Origin: Nitrosomonadales bacterium
GTDB lineage: Bacteria > Pseudomonadota > Gammaproteobacteria > Burkholderiales > Gallionellaceae
Reading direction: 5' to 3'
Length of the DNA: 33,451 nucleotides
NCBI GenBank assembly: GCA_016197305.1
Contig: JACPVZ010000138.1
Location: 1 to 33,451 of the forward strand
The notes under the pieces are model-generated. The model was not told the DNA's origin, ran no database searches, and saw nothing but the letters and a program-made list of their open reading frames with translations. Positions within the stretch are counted from its first letter, which is position 1. Each line of letters starts with the position of its first letter. This document shows positions 14,397-22,967 of this stretch, one piece after another. Made by a program: the position numbers and the translations under genes.

Positions 14397-15218
14397 TCAG
14401 CCAAGAAACAGATCGTCGTACAGCGGCGCACCCGGCATCACCGCATACTGTTCGAAATCGACCACCCCTGCGGCGCGCAACACTTCCTCGTCGATAAAGA
14501 AATTTCCGCTGCACGCGCGGCTGCCTCGGGTCAGGATCACATAGGCCGCATCGGCGACGATGGCGGGCTTGCGCGAGGCGCGCAGCACCGCCTCGGGAAA
14601 ATTGAATTCGATCGCGGAAGTGGCGATCGTCGTGCGCGGCCATAAACAGTTCACCGCAATTCCGTCGGTTTCGAACTCGCGCGCCATCCCCAGCGTGCAG
14701 ATGCTCATCCCGTATTTGGACAGGGTGTAGGCGAGATGCGGCGCGAACCATTTGTCCTGCATGTTCAGCGGCGGTGACAGTGTCAGGATATGCGGATTGC
14801 CCGATTTTTTCAGATGTGGGATGCAGGCCTGCGACATCAGGAACGTGGCGCGCATGTTCACATCCCACATCAGGTCGAGGCGCTTGGCGCTGGTCTGCAA
14901 TGTGCCGGTCAGGCTGATCGCGCTGGCGTTGTTGACCAGCACGTCGACGCTGCCGAAGCGCGCCACCGTTTGCGCCACGGCAGACTGGATCGCCTGCTCG
15001 TCGCGCACGTCCAGCTGGATCGCCAGCGCCTGCCCTCCGGCCTGCACCACCTCTTCCGCGACGCTATGTATCGTGCCGGGCAGCCTGGCATGCGGCTCGG
15101 CGGTCTTGCCGGTGATCACCAGCTTCGCACCGTCCCGTGCGCAGCGCAGGGCGATCTCCCTGCCGATCCCGCGACTGGAACCGGTTATGAAGATCACCTT
15201 GTCGCGCAGCGTGGTCAT
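14397..15218 (-). CDS. short-chain dehydrogenase, HSDL2-like
   Basis: 273-residue classical SDR with cofactor motif TGSSRGIG near residue 12, NNASAIS, and catalytic YTLSK (YxxxK). The pattern GKTAEPHARLPGTIHSVAEE, VDVLVNNASAIS, LSPPLN and AYTLSKYGMS closely follows the N-terminal domain of hydroxysteroid dehydrogenase-like 2 (HSDL2), known from animal peroxisomes and mitochondria and linked to lipid metabolism. The sterol-carrier domain of animal HSDL2 is absent. The ATG at 15218 overlaps the fadE stop in an ATGA, so it is translationally coupled to fadE. A role on a fatty acyl intermediate is likely, but the reaction is unknown. Confidence 0.9.
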   Translation of the reverse strand: MTTLRDKVIFITGSSRGIGREIALRCARDGAKLVITGKTAEPHARLPGTIHSVAEEVVQAGGQALAIQLDVRDEQAIQSAVAQTVARFGSVDVLVNNASAISLTGTLQTSAKRLDLMWDVNMRATFLMSQACIPHLKKSGNPHILTLSPPLNMQDKWFAPHLAYTLSKYGMSICTLGMAREFETDGIAVNCLWPRTTIATSAIEFNFPEAVLRASRKPAIVADAAYVILTRGSRACSGNFFIDEEVLRAAGVVDFEQYAVMPGAPLYDDLFLG

Positions 15219-17653
15219 GCAGGATTGGCGCGCAACTGTTCCGGCGCAAAGTCATCGACCATGATGACCTTGCGCCGCAACGCATAATCCCGTTCCAGCT
15301 GTTGCGCCTGCGCGGCATCGATGATGCCGGCATCGCGCGCCTCGGCGATACGCTGCAATTCCTCCAGCGCCTTCAGCTTGCCTGCCTTGCGGGCCTCTTC
15401 CAGATTGGCCTGCAGCGGCTCGCACTGCAATGTGCTGGCCAGTGCCGCCTCCAGCGCACCTACCGCATCCTGCTCGCTGCCCGGCAGGTAGATGCCCGCG
15501 GTCAGGCGGTCGCGCGCCGCGCCGGGTTGCATCAGCAGCACCGAGACGCGATGGCCGAGCTGGTCAGAAGGCGGCGACAGGCGCAAGCCCAGCGGGAAGA
15601 TCAGCGCGCTCAACATGCCGCGCACCAGCCTGTTCGGGAAGTTCTGTATCACCCCGCTCAAGGCCTGCTGCATCTTGTACAGCGCATCCTGGATCGCCCA
15701 GTCCAGCAATGGCAAATCCTCCTTCGGGCGGCCATCGTCCTCGAAGCGTTTCAGCGCCGCCGAACACAGATACAGCTGGCTCAACACATCGCCCAGCCGC
15801 GCCGAGATCTTCTCGCGCCGCTTCAGCGAACCGCCCAACACCCCCATCGCCACGTCGGCGCTCAACGCGAATGCGGCGGAGAACCGGGTCATCTGCTGGT
15901 AATAGCGGCGCGTCTCCGCCCCGTGCGGCGCCCGTATGCCAAACCCGTTGCTCAGGCCGAACACGAAGCTGCGCGCGGCGTTGCTCAGGCCAAAGGTGAT
16001 ATGCCCGAACAGCGCGTCGTCGAACTGGTGCAGCGCGAGCGAGCGGTCTTTTTCCCGGGTCGCGGCGATCTCTTTCAGCACATAGGGATGGGAACGGATC
16101 GCCCCCTGGCCGAAGATCATCAGCGTGCGCGTCAGGATGTTCGCGCCCTCGACGGTGATGCCTATCGGTATCTGCTGGTAGAACCGCCCCAGGTAATTGT
16201 CCGGGCCGAGAATGATGCCCTTGCCGCCGTGCACGTCCATCGCATCGTTGACCACGATGCGCCCCAGCTCGGTCGCGTGATACTTGATGATCGCCGAGAT
16301 CACCGACGGCTTCTCGCCCATATCCAGGCTGAGCGCGGTCAAGCGGCGCGCGGCATCGACGATGTAGGTGTGCGCGCCGATGCGCGCCATCGCCTCTTCC
16401 ACGCCTTCGAACTTGCCGATCGGCGTCTTGAACTGTTTGCGCACCCGGCCATAGGCGCCGGAAGTGCGCGCCGCCAGTTTCATCCCGCCGATGCTGCTGG
16501 CCGGCAGCGAGATCGAACGTCCCGCGGCGAGGCATTCCATCAGCATGCGCCATCCCTGGCCCACGCGCGAAGTGCCGCCGATGATATAGTCCATCGGGAT
16601 GAACACGTCCTTGCCCTGGGTCGGGCCGTTCAGGAACGCGGAGTTCAGCGGGAAGTGACGCCGGCCGATCTGCACGCCCGGCGTATCGGTCGGGATCAGC
16701 GCAAGCGTGATGCCGCGGCTGGTTTCACCGCCCAGCAAACGCTCCGGGTCATACAGCTTGAATGCCAGTCCGAGCAGCGTCGCGGCAGGCGCCAGCGTGA
16801 TGTAGCGTTTCTCCCAGGTCAGACGGATACCCAGCACATTCTGTTGCCCGGCGAATTCGCCATGGCACACCACACCGTAGTCGGGGATCGCGCCGGCATC
16901 CGATCCGGCAAACGGGCCGGTCAAGGCAAAACATGGCACCTCCAGCCCCTTGGCCAGCCGGTGCAGGTATTTCTGCTTCTGCTCGTCGGTGCCGTAATGC
17001 AACAGCAGCTCGGCGGGGCCGAGGGAATTCGGCACCATCACCGTCACCGCGGCAGTGCCGCTGCGCGACGCCACCTTGCTCACCACCGCGGAATGCGCCT
17101 GCGCGGAAAAGTTCAGCCCACCGTATTCCCGTGGGATGATCATGCCGAAGAAGCCCTTGCTCTTGATGAACTCCCATACCTGCGGCGGCAGGTCGGCGCG
17201 ATTGTGGGTAATGTCCCAGTCGTCCAGCATGCCGCACAGCTGCTCGACCTCGTTGTCCAGGAAGGCCTGTTCTTCGGCGCTCAGCCCGCATTTTGGCATC
17301 GCCAGCAACTTGTTCCAGTCGGGATTGCCGCTGAACAGATCGCCGTCCCACCATACCGTGCCGGCGTCGATCGCCTCCTGTTCGGTCGCGGAAATCTGCG
17401 GCAGCGTCTTGCGGAACAGCATCAGCGCCAGGCCGCTCACCACGACGCGGCGCACCCACGGGATGCCGAACAGCACGATGAACAGGAACAGCGCGATGTA
17501 TACCGCCTGCAGCGCGGCGTCGGAGATGCGCGACTGTATCGCCACCACCGGCACCAGCACCATCGTCGCCAGCACCCAACTGGTGATCGAGGCACGGAAG
17601 AACGCGAGAACCAGGATTACCGCCACTACCGCCAACAACATCAGGATTGCCAT
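15215..17653 (-). CDS. fadE: acyl-CoA dehydrogenase FadE
   Basis: 812 residues, the same length class as E. coli FadE (814) and similar along its whole length: DAGTVWWDGDLFSGNPDWNK, ALTGPFAGSDAGAIPD, GLAFKLYDPERLLGG, PLNSAFLNGPTQGKDVFIP, DAMDVHGGKGIILG and ITVEGANILTRTLMIFGQGA. It catalyses the first, FAD-dependent oxidation of acyl-CoA. Residues 1-85 hold hydrophobic helices that anchor it to the inner membrane. ATG 17653 has AGGGG seven bases upstream. It leads the fadE-SDR-ligase-yciA-fadL series and overlaps the SDR gene by four bases. Confidence 0.96.
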   Translation of the reverse strand: MAILMLLAVVAVILVLAFFRASITSWVLATMVLVPVVAIQSRISDAALQAVYIALFLFIVLFGIPWVRRVVVSGLALMLFRKTLPQISATEQEAIDAGTVWWDGDLFSGNPDWNKLLAMPKCGLSAEEQAFLDNEVEQLCGMLDDWDITHNRADLPPQVWEFIKSKGFFGMIIPREYGGLNFSAQAHSAVVSKVASRSGTAAVTVMVPNSLGPAELLLHYGTDEQKQKYLHRLAKGLEVPCFALTGPFAGSDAGAIPDYGVVCHGEFAGQQNVLGIRLTWEKRYITLAPAATLLGLAFKLYDPERLLGGETSRGITLALIPTDTPGVQIGRRHFPLNSAFLNGPTQGKDVFIPMDYIIGGTSRVGQGWRMLMECLAAGRSISLPASSIGGMKLAARTSGAYGRVRKQFKTPIGKFEGVEEAMARIGAHTYIVDAARRLTALSLDMGEKPSVISAIIKYHATELGRIVVNDAMDVHGGKGIILGPDNYLGRFYQQIPIGITVEGANILTRTLMIFGQGAIRSHPYVLKEIAATREKDRSLALHQFDDALFGHITFGLSNAARSFVFGLSNGFGIRAPHGAETRRYYQQMTRFSAAFALSADVAMGVLGGSLKRREKISARLGDVLSQLYLCSAALKRFEDDGRPKEDLPLLDWAIQDALYKMQQALSGVIQNFPNRLVRGMLSALIFPLGLRLSPPSDQLGHRVSVLLMQPGAARDRLTAGIYLPGSEQDAVGALEAALASTLQCEPLQANLEEARKAGKLKALEELQRIAEARDAGIIDAAQAQQLERDYALRRKVIMVDDFAPEQLRANPA

Positions 17654-17725
17654 CGCACCGCCCCTATTATCATTATCGCCATGTGCATGGCCGCGACACC
17701 GGCCGCGCCACCATCAAACTTGCAA

Positions 17726-18691
17726 CTACGCCGCCATCTTCACCCGGTTGCGCCCTTCCGTCTTGGCCGATTGCAGCGCGGCATCGGCAGCGGCCAGCAC
17801 CACATCGAGCGTACCGCCATGCCGGACGGCGGCGACCCCCAGCGAAACCGTGACGTGTTGCGCTGGAGCCGCCTGCGGGGTTCCGGCAGCGCCGATACGC
17901 AACGCGGGCGCCGCCACCGCCTCGCGCAGGCGCTCGGCCATGTTCATCGCCATCTCTGCCGAGCTTCCCAACAGCAATACGGCAAACCTGTCGCCCCCCA
18001 GGTAAATCAACAGATCATGCGGCCGCAGGTTGATCGCCAGGATGCGCGCCACGCCTTTCAGGATGCTGTCGCCCGCCAGACGCCCGTACTGGGCATTCAA
18101 GTCCCTGAAGCGGTCGATGTCCGCCACCAGCAGGAACAAAGGCTCCCCGCTGTGCTCGCCACGCAACGCCATGCGGCGAAACGCCTCGCCCATCCAGTTC
18201 TTGTTGTGCAGGCCGGTCAGCGTATCGATATTGCTGGACACCTCGAATTCGAGGCTGGGCACGGAGGTCGTCACCTGGAGCAGGTTGTCGTTGCGGATGC
18301 GGCCGGCGAGGATGCCCAGCAGGTTGCGTGCGATGCCATTCGAGTGCTCCACCATCGTCCAGACCAGTTCATGCGGCACCACCAGCAGGCGCGTATCCCG
18401 CGCCGCCATCACCAGCGCGGCGGCACTCTCGCCATCGATCAGCGACAGCTCGCCTACACATTCGCCCGGCCCCAGCACCGCATGCGCGGTCAGTTGACCA
18501 TGCAGATAGACGCGCAGCTCGCCCTCCAGCACGAGATAAAGCGAGGCGTTCTTCTGGCCGACTTCCAGCAGCGTCGCGCCGCTTTTCAGCGTGGTGACCT
18601 GGCAGTCTTTCAGGATGGGCTCAACGCTCTCGAAGCTGATATCGCGGAACAGCTTGTTCCGTTCCAGCAGCGCGCGATCGGGAATGGTCAT
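17726..18691 (-). CDS. cNMP-binding-domain/GGDEF protein with degenerate motifs
   Basis: About 321 residues. Residues 10-120 form a cyclic-nucleotide-binding (CAP_ED) domain, but its phosphate cassette reads GECVGELSLIDGESAAALVM and lacks the usual Arg before the small residues. A GGDEF domain follows (DTLTGLHNKNWM, VADIDRFRDLNAQYG), with active-site loop GGDRF in place of GGDEF. The inhibitory RxxD site (RPHD) is present five residues before it. Diguanylate cyclase activity is therefore uncertain, and the protein may instead sense c-di-GMP. ATG 18691 is used; a GTG at 18706 in frame is an alternative and neither has a strong ribosome binding site. It lies 72 bases upstream of fadE in the same direction. 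Confidence 0.88.
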   Translation of the reverse strand: MTIPDRALLERNKLFRDISFESVEPILKDCQVTTLKSGATLLEVGQKNASLYLVLEGELRVYLHGQLTAHAVLGPGECVGELSLIDGESAAALVMAARDTRLLVVPHELVWTMVEHSNGIARNLLGILAGRIRNDNLLQVTTSVPSLEFEVSSNIDTLTGLHNKNWMGEAFRRMALRGEHSGEPLFLLVADIDRFRDLNAQYGRLAGDSILKGVARILAINLRPHDLLIYLGGDRFAVLLLGSSAEMAMNMAERLREAVAAPALRIGAAGTPQAAPAQHVTVSLGVAAVRHGGTLDVVLAAADAALQSAKTEGRNRVKMAA

Positions 18692-18783
18692 CGTCACAGT
18701 CTTCACTGTTGTCTAATGCGGCCAAGTATACACAAAGGCACCGGCAGGCAGAAGCGCGCCATCCCGCGAAAAACTGCGCCGCT

Positions 18784-18800
18784 CCGGCGAGCATCGCCGG
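18784..18800 (-). terminator. weak hairpin after radA
   Basis: CCGGCGA, a three-base loop and TCGCCGG make a perfect 7-bp stem 25 bases past the radA stop. On the minus strand a TTTTT run comes about ten bases later, not directly after the stem, so terminator function is doubtful. Confidence 0.35.
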
Positions 18801-18825
18801 CATGGCGAAACGGCGGATGCAGGCG

Positions 18826-20187
18826 CTAGCGCACCTTGATCACCGCCTCCTCGACGCGCTCCACCGCGATGATCTCGATGCCGGCGATCTTGTGTTTCGG
18901 CGCGTTCGCCTTCGGAATGATCGCCTGGGTGAAGCCCAGCTTGGCGGCTTCCTTCAGGCGTTCCTGGCCGCGCTGCACCGGGCGCACTTCACCGGCGAGC
19001 CCGACCTCGCCGAACACCACCAGCTTCTCCGGCAGCGGCTTGTTGCGCAGGCTGGACACCATCGCGAGAATCACCGCGAGGTCAGCGCCCGGCTCGGTGA
19101 TCTTCACGCCACCGACCGCGTTGATGAACACGTCCTGGTCGAAGCAGGCGATGCCGGCGTGGCGGTGCAGCACCGCGAGCAGCATCGCCAGCCGGTTCTG
19201 TTCCAGCCCGAGCGAGAGCCTTCTGACATTCGGCGAGTGCGCCTCGTCGAGCAGCGCCTGTATCTCCACCAGCAGCGGGCGAGTCCCTTCCTGCGTCACC
19301 ATCACGCAGGAACCGGCGACCTGCTCGCCGTGCTGCGACAAAAACAGCGCCGACGGATTGCTGACTTCGCGCAGCCCCTTCTCGGTCATCGCGAACACGC
19401 CGAGTTCGTTGACCGCGCCGAAGCGGTTCTTGAACGCGCGTATCAGCCGGAAACTGGAATGGGTGTCGCCCTCGAAATACAGCACCGTGTCAACGATGTG
19501 CTCCAGCACGCGCGGCCCGGCCAACGCGCCCTCCTTGGTGACATGGCCTACCAGGATCATTGTGATGTTGCTGGCCTTGGCGATGCGCGTCAGCTGCGCA
19601 GCGCATTCGCGCACCTGCGCCACCGAGCCCGGCGCGGAGGTCAGCTGCTCGGAATACACGGTCTGGATCGAGTCGATCACGACCACGTCCGGCTTGTCCT
19701 GGGCAATGGCGGCCTGGATCTTTTCCAGCTGGATCTCCGGCAGCAGGCGCAGGCTGCGCGCATCCAGTGATAATCGTTTCGCGCGCAGCGCGATCTGCTG
19801 CGCCGACTCTTCGCCGCTGACGTACAGGGTGTTTTGTTGCGCGGAGAGATGCGCCAGCACCTGCAGCAGCAGCGTGGACTTGCCTATGCCCGGATCGCCG
19901 CCGATCAGCACCACCGCACCGGACACCAGTCCGCCGCCGAGCACGCGGTCGAATTCCTCTATCCCGGTCGGCGTGCGCGGCACCTCGGCGGCTTCCACCT
20001 CGGAGAGCATCTGTACCCGGCCCGATGCCGCCAGCGCGCTGAAGCGGTTTTTGCCGCCGGGAACGGCAGCCTCGGCCACCGATTCGACCAGCGTGTTCCA
20101 CTCCAGGCAATGCGGGCACTGTCCCTGCCATTTCGGCGTCTGTCCGCCGCACTCGGTACATGAATAGATCGTCTTGGGTTTTGCCAT
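18826..20187 (-). CDS. radA: DNA repair protein RadA
   Basis: 453-residue RecA-related helicase that helps process recombination intermediates. It has the zinc finger CTECGGQTPKWQGQCPHC at residues 10-27, Walker A GGDPGIGKST near residue 95, Walker B VVVIDSIQT, the RadA-specific KNRFGAVNELG, and a C-terminal Lon-like domain (FINAVGGVKITEPGADLAV to the end). ATG 20187 starts the conserved MAKPKTIYSCTECGG; upstream open sequence is not coding. It is divergent from the CHASE histidine kinase gene. Confidence 0.97.
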   Translation of the reverse strand: MAKPKTIYSCTECGGQTPKWQGQCPHCLEWNTLVESVAEAAVPGGKNRFSALAASGRVQMLSEVEAAEVPRTPTGIEEFDRVLGGGLVSGAVVLIGGDPGIGKSTLLLQVLAHLSAQQNTLYVSGEESAQQIALRAKRLSLDARSLRLLPEIQLEKIQAAIAQDKPDVVVIDSIQTVYSEQLTSAPGSVAQVRECAAQLTRIAKASNITMILVGHVTKEGALAGPRVLEHIVDTVLYFEGDTHSSFRLIRAFKNRFGAVNELGVFAMTEKGLREVSNPSALFLSQHGEQVAGSCVMVTQEGTRPLLVEIQALLDEAHSPNVRRLSLGLEQNRLAMLLAVLHRHAGIACFDQDVFINAVGGVKITEPGADLAVILAMVSSLRNKPLPEKLVVFGEVGLAGEVRPVQRGQERLKEAAKLGFTQAIIPKANAPKHKIAGIEIIAVERVEEAVIKVR

Positions 20188-20263
20188 GGTGTTACGCGAC
20201 TCCGTTGCCTGGCAGTATCGATAGAGAAAACATATTCCAACTGGCTGCCGAAATGTTTGTGGC

Positions 20264-20269
20264 ATTATA
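20264..20269 (-). promoter_or_regulatory. possible -10 box for radA
   Basis: The 182-base gap between radA and the divergent CHASE kinase holds a perfect TATAAT on the minus strand, 77 bases before the radA start. No good -35 hexamer is found 16-18 bases upstream of it, so this is weak. I see no other clear signal in the gap. Confidence 0.25.
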
Positions 20270-20369
20270 TCCAAGCGGCCCGGATGCACTGTTTTTTCTA
20301 TCGCGCATGCGGTCAGATGGCGCGCGTCGCGCCAGTTAACGGGCCGATCTTGAATATGGAGCCGAGGTA

Positions 20370-22910
20370 ATGGAACGCGAAAAAGTTGCGCCCGGGATGT
20401 TTGATCGCCTGTTCGATCGCCGCAACCTGCCTGCCTGGGGCGTATTGGTCGCCTGCCTGTCCGTGACCATGGCGGCCTGGTATATGACCGAACAGCAGGT
20501 CACCAGCAATGCGCAGCAGCAATTCACCAACCAGGCCGATGACATCATCAATGCGATCGAGGCGCGGATGCACCAGCATGAACAGATCTTGCTGGGAGGG
20601 GCCGGGCTGTTCGAGGCGAGCGAGTCGGTCGAGCGCGCTGAATGGCGCGCCTATGTGGCACGCTTGAATCTGGACCAGAACTATCCCGGCATACAGGGAG
20701 TCGGTTATAGCCAGGTCGTCCAGCCGGCCAATCTGCAATCCCACCTCGCGGCGATACGCGCCGAAGGTTTTCCGCAATATGCGATACGCCCGCCCGGCGA
20801 GCGTGCGCTCTACACGTCCATCGTTTATCTGGAACCCTTCTCCGGGCGCAACCTGGCCGCGTTCGGCTACGACATGATGTCCGAGGCGACGCGCGCCAAG
20901 GCGATGCGGCGGGCCGTGGAAACCGGCAAGACCACGATCACCGGCAAAGTCACGCTGGTGCAGGAAAATCAGGGCGAAGTGCAGGCCGGCTTTCTGATGT
21001 ACCTGCCGGTCTATGCGAAAAACCATCCTCTGACCACGCCGGAACAGCGCTGGCAGGCGATACGCGGGTTTGTCTACAGCCCGTTCCGGGTCGGCGACCT
21101 GATGCATGGGATATTGAAAACCCCCTCGAACCCGATCGACTTCGAGCTGTTCGACGGCGAACAGCCGAACAGGGAAAACCGCTTATATAGCCTGTCTGGC
21201 GTATCCGCCGATCCTTCCCGCCCGCCGCAATTCAGCACCCAGCGCAGCATCGATCTGTATGGACACAACTGGACGATCCGCCTGCACAGCCACCCTGCCT
21301 TTGAAGCGGCTCATCGTTCCCCGATAGGCATCACGATACTCGCGATGGGGAGCAGCATCGGCGTGCTGCTGTTCATCCTGATGTCCCTGCAAATCTTCCG
21401 TCGCGACCGTGCCGAGCAGCTCGCACGGATAATGACCGTCGAAATCCGCCGCAACCAGGAGGAGCTGCGCCAAAGCGAGGCACGCCTGGCCGAAGGGCAG
21501 CGCATCGCCAAACTGGGCAGCTGGGAATTCAACCACGTGACCGGAAAAACCGCCTGGTCGGACGAGTTGTTCCATCTGCTGGAAACAGCTCCGCATCTGC
21601 TCAACCCGAATTTCGCCACCTTCCTCGATTTCGTGCATCCGGAAGATCGCAACAATCTGGAAAGATCCTATACTGAATCACTGGTCGAGAAGACTCCCCG
21701 CGAGGTGAGCTATCGCCTGATGATGCGCGACGGACGAATCAAGTGGGTCAATGGAAATTTCAAGACTGATTTCGATGCATCGGACAAGCCAGTCCGCTCA
21801 AGCGGCACCATACAGGATGTGACCGAAAGCAAGCTGGCCAGGCTCTCACTGCAGGCCAGCGAACAGCGGCTGCATATGGCGCTGGCGGCCTCGCGCAGCG
21901 CACTGTGGGATGCAGACCTGCTCACCGGCAAGATCACACTGGACGAAAGTTGGGCAATCATGCTGGGCGAAGCGCCGCACGAAACCGAGATTTCGTTTCA
22001 GAATCTGGCCAAACTGGTGCCCGCGGAAGAGGCTCCCGGGGTGCAGGCCAAAATGGTCGCGGTGCTCAAGGGATACAGCGACAACTACTGGGCCGAGCAC
22101 CGCGTGCTCAATCGGCACGGCAATTGGCTGTGGATAGAGAGCCGCGGAAACGTCGTGGCACGCGATGCAACAGGCCGGGCGACCCGGATGATAGGTACCA
22201 ACACCGACATCAGCCAGCGCAAGCGCATCGACCTGATGAAGAGCGAGTTTGTGTCCACCGTCAGCCACGAGCTGCGTACCCCGCTGACGTCGATCAGCGG
22301 CGCACTGGGGCTGATCGCGGGCGGCGTGACCGGGGAGCTGCCTGCCCAAGCGAAACAAATGGTGGACATCGCATACAAAAACAGCCTGCACCTGTCGCAC
22401 CTGATCAACGACCTGCTCGACATGGAAAAGCTGGTTGCCGGCAAGATGCAGCTTGATCTGAAGCTGCAACCCTTGATGCCGCTGGTCGAGCTGTCGCTCG
22501 AATCCATTCTTGCCTACGGCGCACAGCATCAGGTCGGCTTCGCACTGGTCGCGCGTGAAGATGTGCAGGTCAATGTCGATGAAATACGTTTGCAACAGGT
22601 GATGAACAACCTGCTGTCGAATGCCGCAAAATTCTCCCCGCATGGCACCCAGGTGGAAATCGCCGTACGGAAAATCGGCGGCCGGGTGCGTGTCGAGGTC
22701 AGCGACCACGGCGAGGGAGTGCCTGCGGAGTTCCAGAACCGTATCTTCGAAAAATTCTCCCAGGCCGATTCTTCGGATACCCGCCAGAAAGGCGGAACCG
22801 GATTGGGACTGGCAATCAGCAAGGAACTGATCGAACGCATGAACGGCACGATCGGATTCAGATCGGTGCCGGGGCAAGGCGCGTGTTTCTACTTCGAATT
22901 GCCGCTGTAA
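20370..22910 (+). CDS. CHASE-PAS-PAS membrane sensor histidine kinase
   Basis: 846 residues. A transmembrane helix lies near residues 22-42, a periplasmic CHASE domain at about 65-305 (YPGIQGVGYSQ, IRPPGERALYTSIVYLEPF), and a second helix at about 320-342. Two PAS domains follow, then HisKA with phospho-acceptor His633 in VSHELRTPL. The ATPase domain has the N-box NNLLSNAAKFS, G1 DHGEGVP, FEKFSQADSS and G2 GGTGLGLAIS. There is no receiver or HPt, so it must phosphorylate a separate partner; the two-receiver and hybrid proteins nearby are candidates. ATG 20370 has GGAG eight bases upstream. It is the only substantial plus-strand gene here. Its CHASE domain is a paralogue of that in the convergent GGDEF-EAL protein. 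Confidence 0.95.
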   Translation: MEREKVAPGMFDRLFDRRNLPAWGVLVACLSVTMAAWYMTEQQVTSNAQQQFTNQADDIINAIEARMHQHEQILLGGAGLFEASESVERAEWRAYVARLNLDQNYPGIQGVGYSQVVQPANLQSHLAAIRAEGFPQYAIRPPGERALYTSIVYLEPFSGRNLAAFGYDMMSEATRAKAMRRAVETGKTTITGKVTLVQENQGEVQAGFLMYLPVYAKNHPLTTPEQRWQAIRGFVYSPFRVGDLMHGILKTPSNPIDFELFDGEQPNRENRLYSLSGVSADPSRPPQFSTQRSIDLYGHNWTIRLHSHPAFEAAHRSPIGITILAMGSSIGVLLFILMSLQIFRRDRAEQLARIMTVEIRRNQEELRQSEARLAEGQRIAKLGSWEFNHVTGKTAWSDELFHLLETAPHLLNPNFATFLDFVHPEDRNNLERSYTESLVEKTPREVSYRLMMRDGRIKWVNGNFKTDFDASDKPVRSSGTIQDVTESKLARLSLQASEQRLHMALAASRSALWDADLLTGKITLDESWAIMLGEAPHETEISFQNLAKLVPAEEAPGVQAKMVAVLKGYSDNYWAEHRVLNRHGNWLWIESRGNVVARDATGRATRMIGTNTDISQRKRIDLMKSEFVSTVSHELRTPLTSISGALGLIAGGVTGELPAQAKQMVDIAYKNSLHLSHLINDLLDMEKLVAGKMQLDLKLQPLMPLVELSLESILAYGAQHQVGFALVAREDVQVNVDEIRLQQVMNNLLSNAAKFSPHGTQVEIAVRKIGGRVRVEVSDHGEGVPAEFQNRIFEKFSQADSSDTRQKGGTGLGLAISKELIERMNGTIGFRSVPGQGACFYFELPL

Positions 22911-22944
22911 AACGACCGCAAGGAACTGGCATGGTCAATCCCTG

Positions 22945-22963
22945 CCGGCTGGACGCGAGCCGG
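22945..22963. terminator. short inverted repeat between convergent signalling genes
   Basis: CCGGCT, seven bases, AGCCGG. It lies in the 57-base gap between the end of the histidine kinase and the end of the GGDEF-EAL gene. There is no T-run on either side; it is only a candidate. Confidence 0.3.
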
Positions 22964-22967
22964 ACAC

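Noticed and set aside
17678-17691. Palindrome GCCATG-TG-CATGGC just before fadE as a regulator site
   Set aside because: It is short, single-copy in the window, and matches no operator I can name.
15302-18829. A 1175-codon open frame on the plus strand opposite fadE and the GGDEF gene
   Set aside because: It is antisense to well-supported genes, rich in Arg, Gln, His and Ala, and has no recognisable domain. High GC and codon bias on the coding strand produce such shadows.
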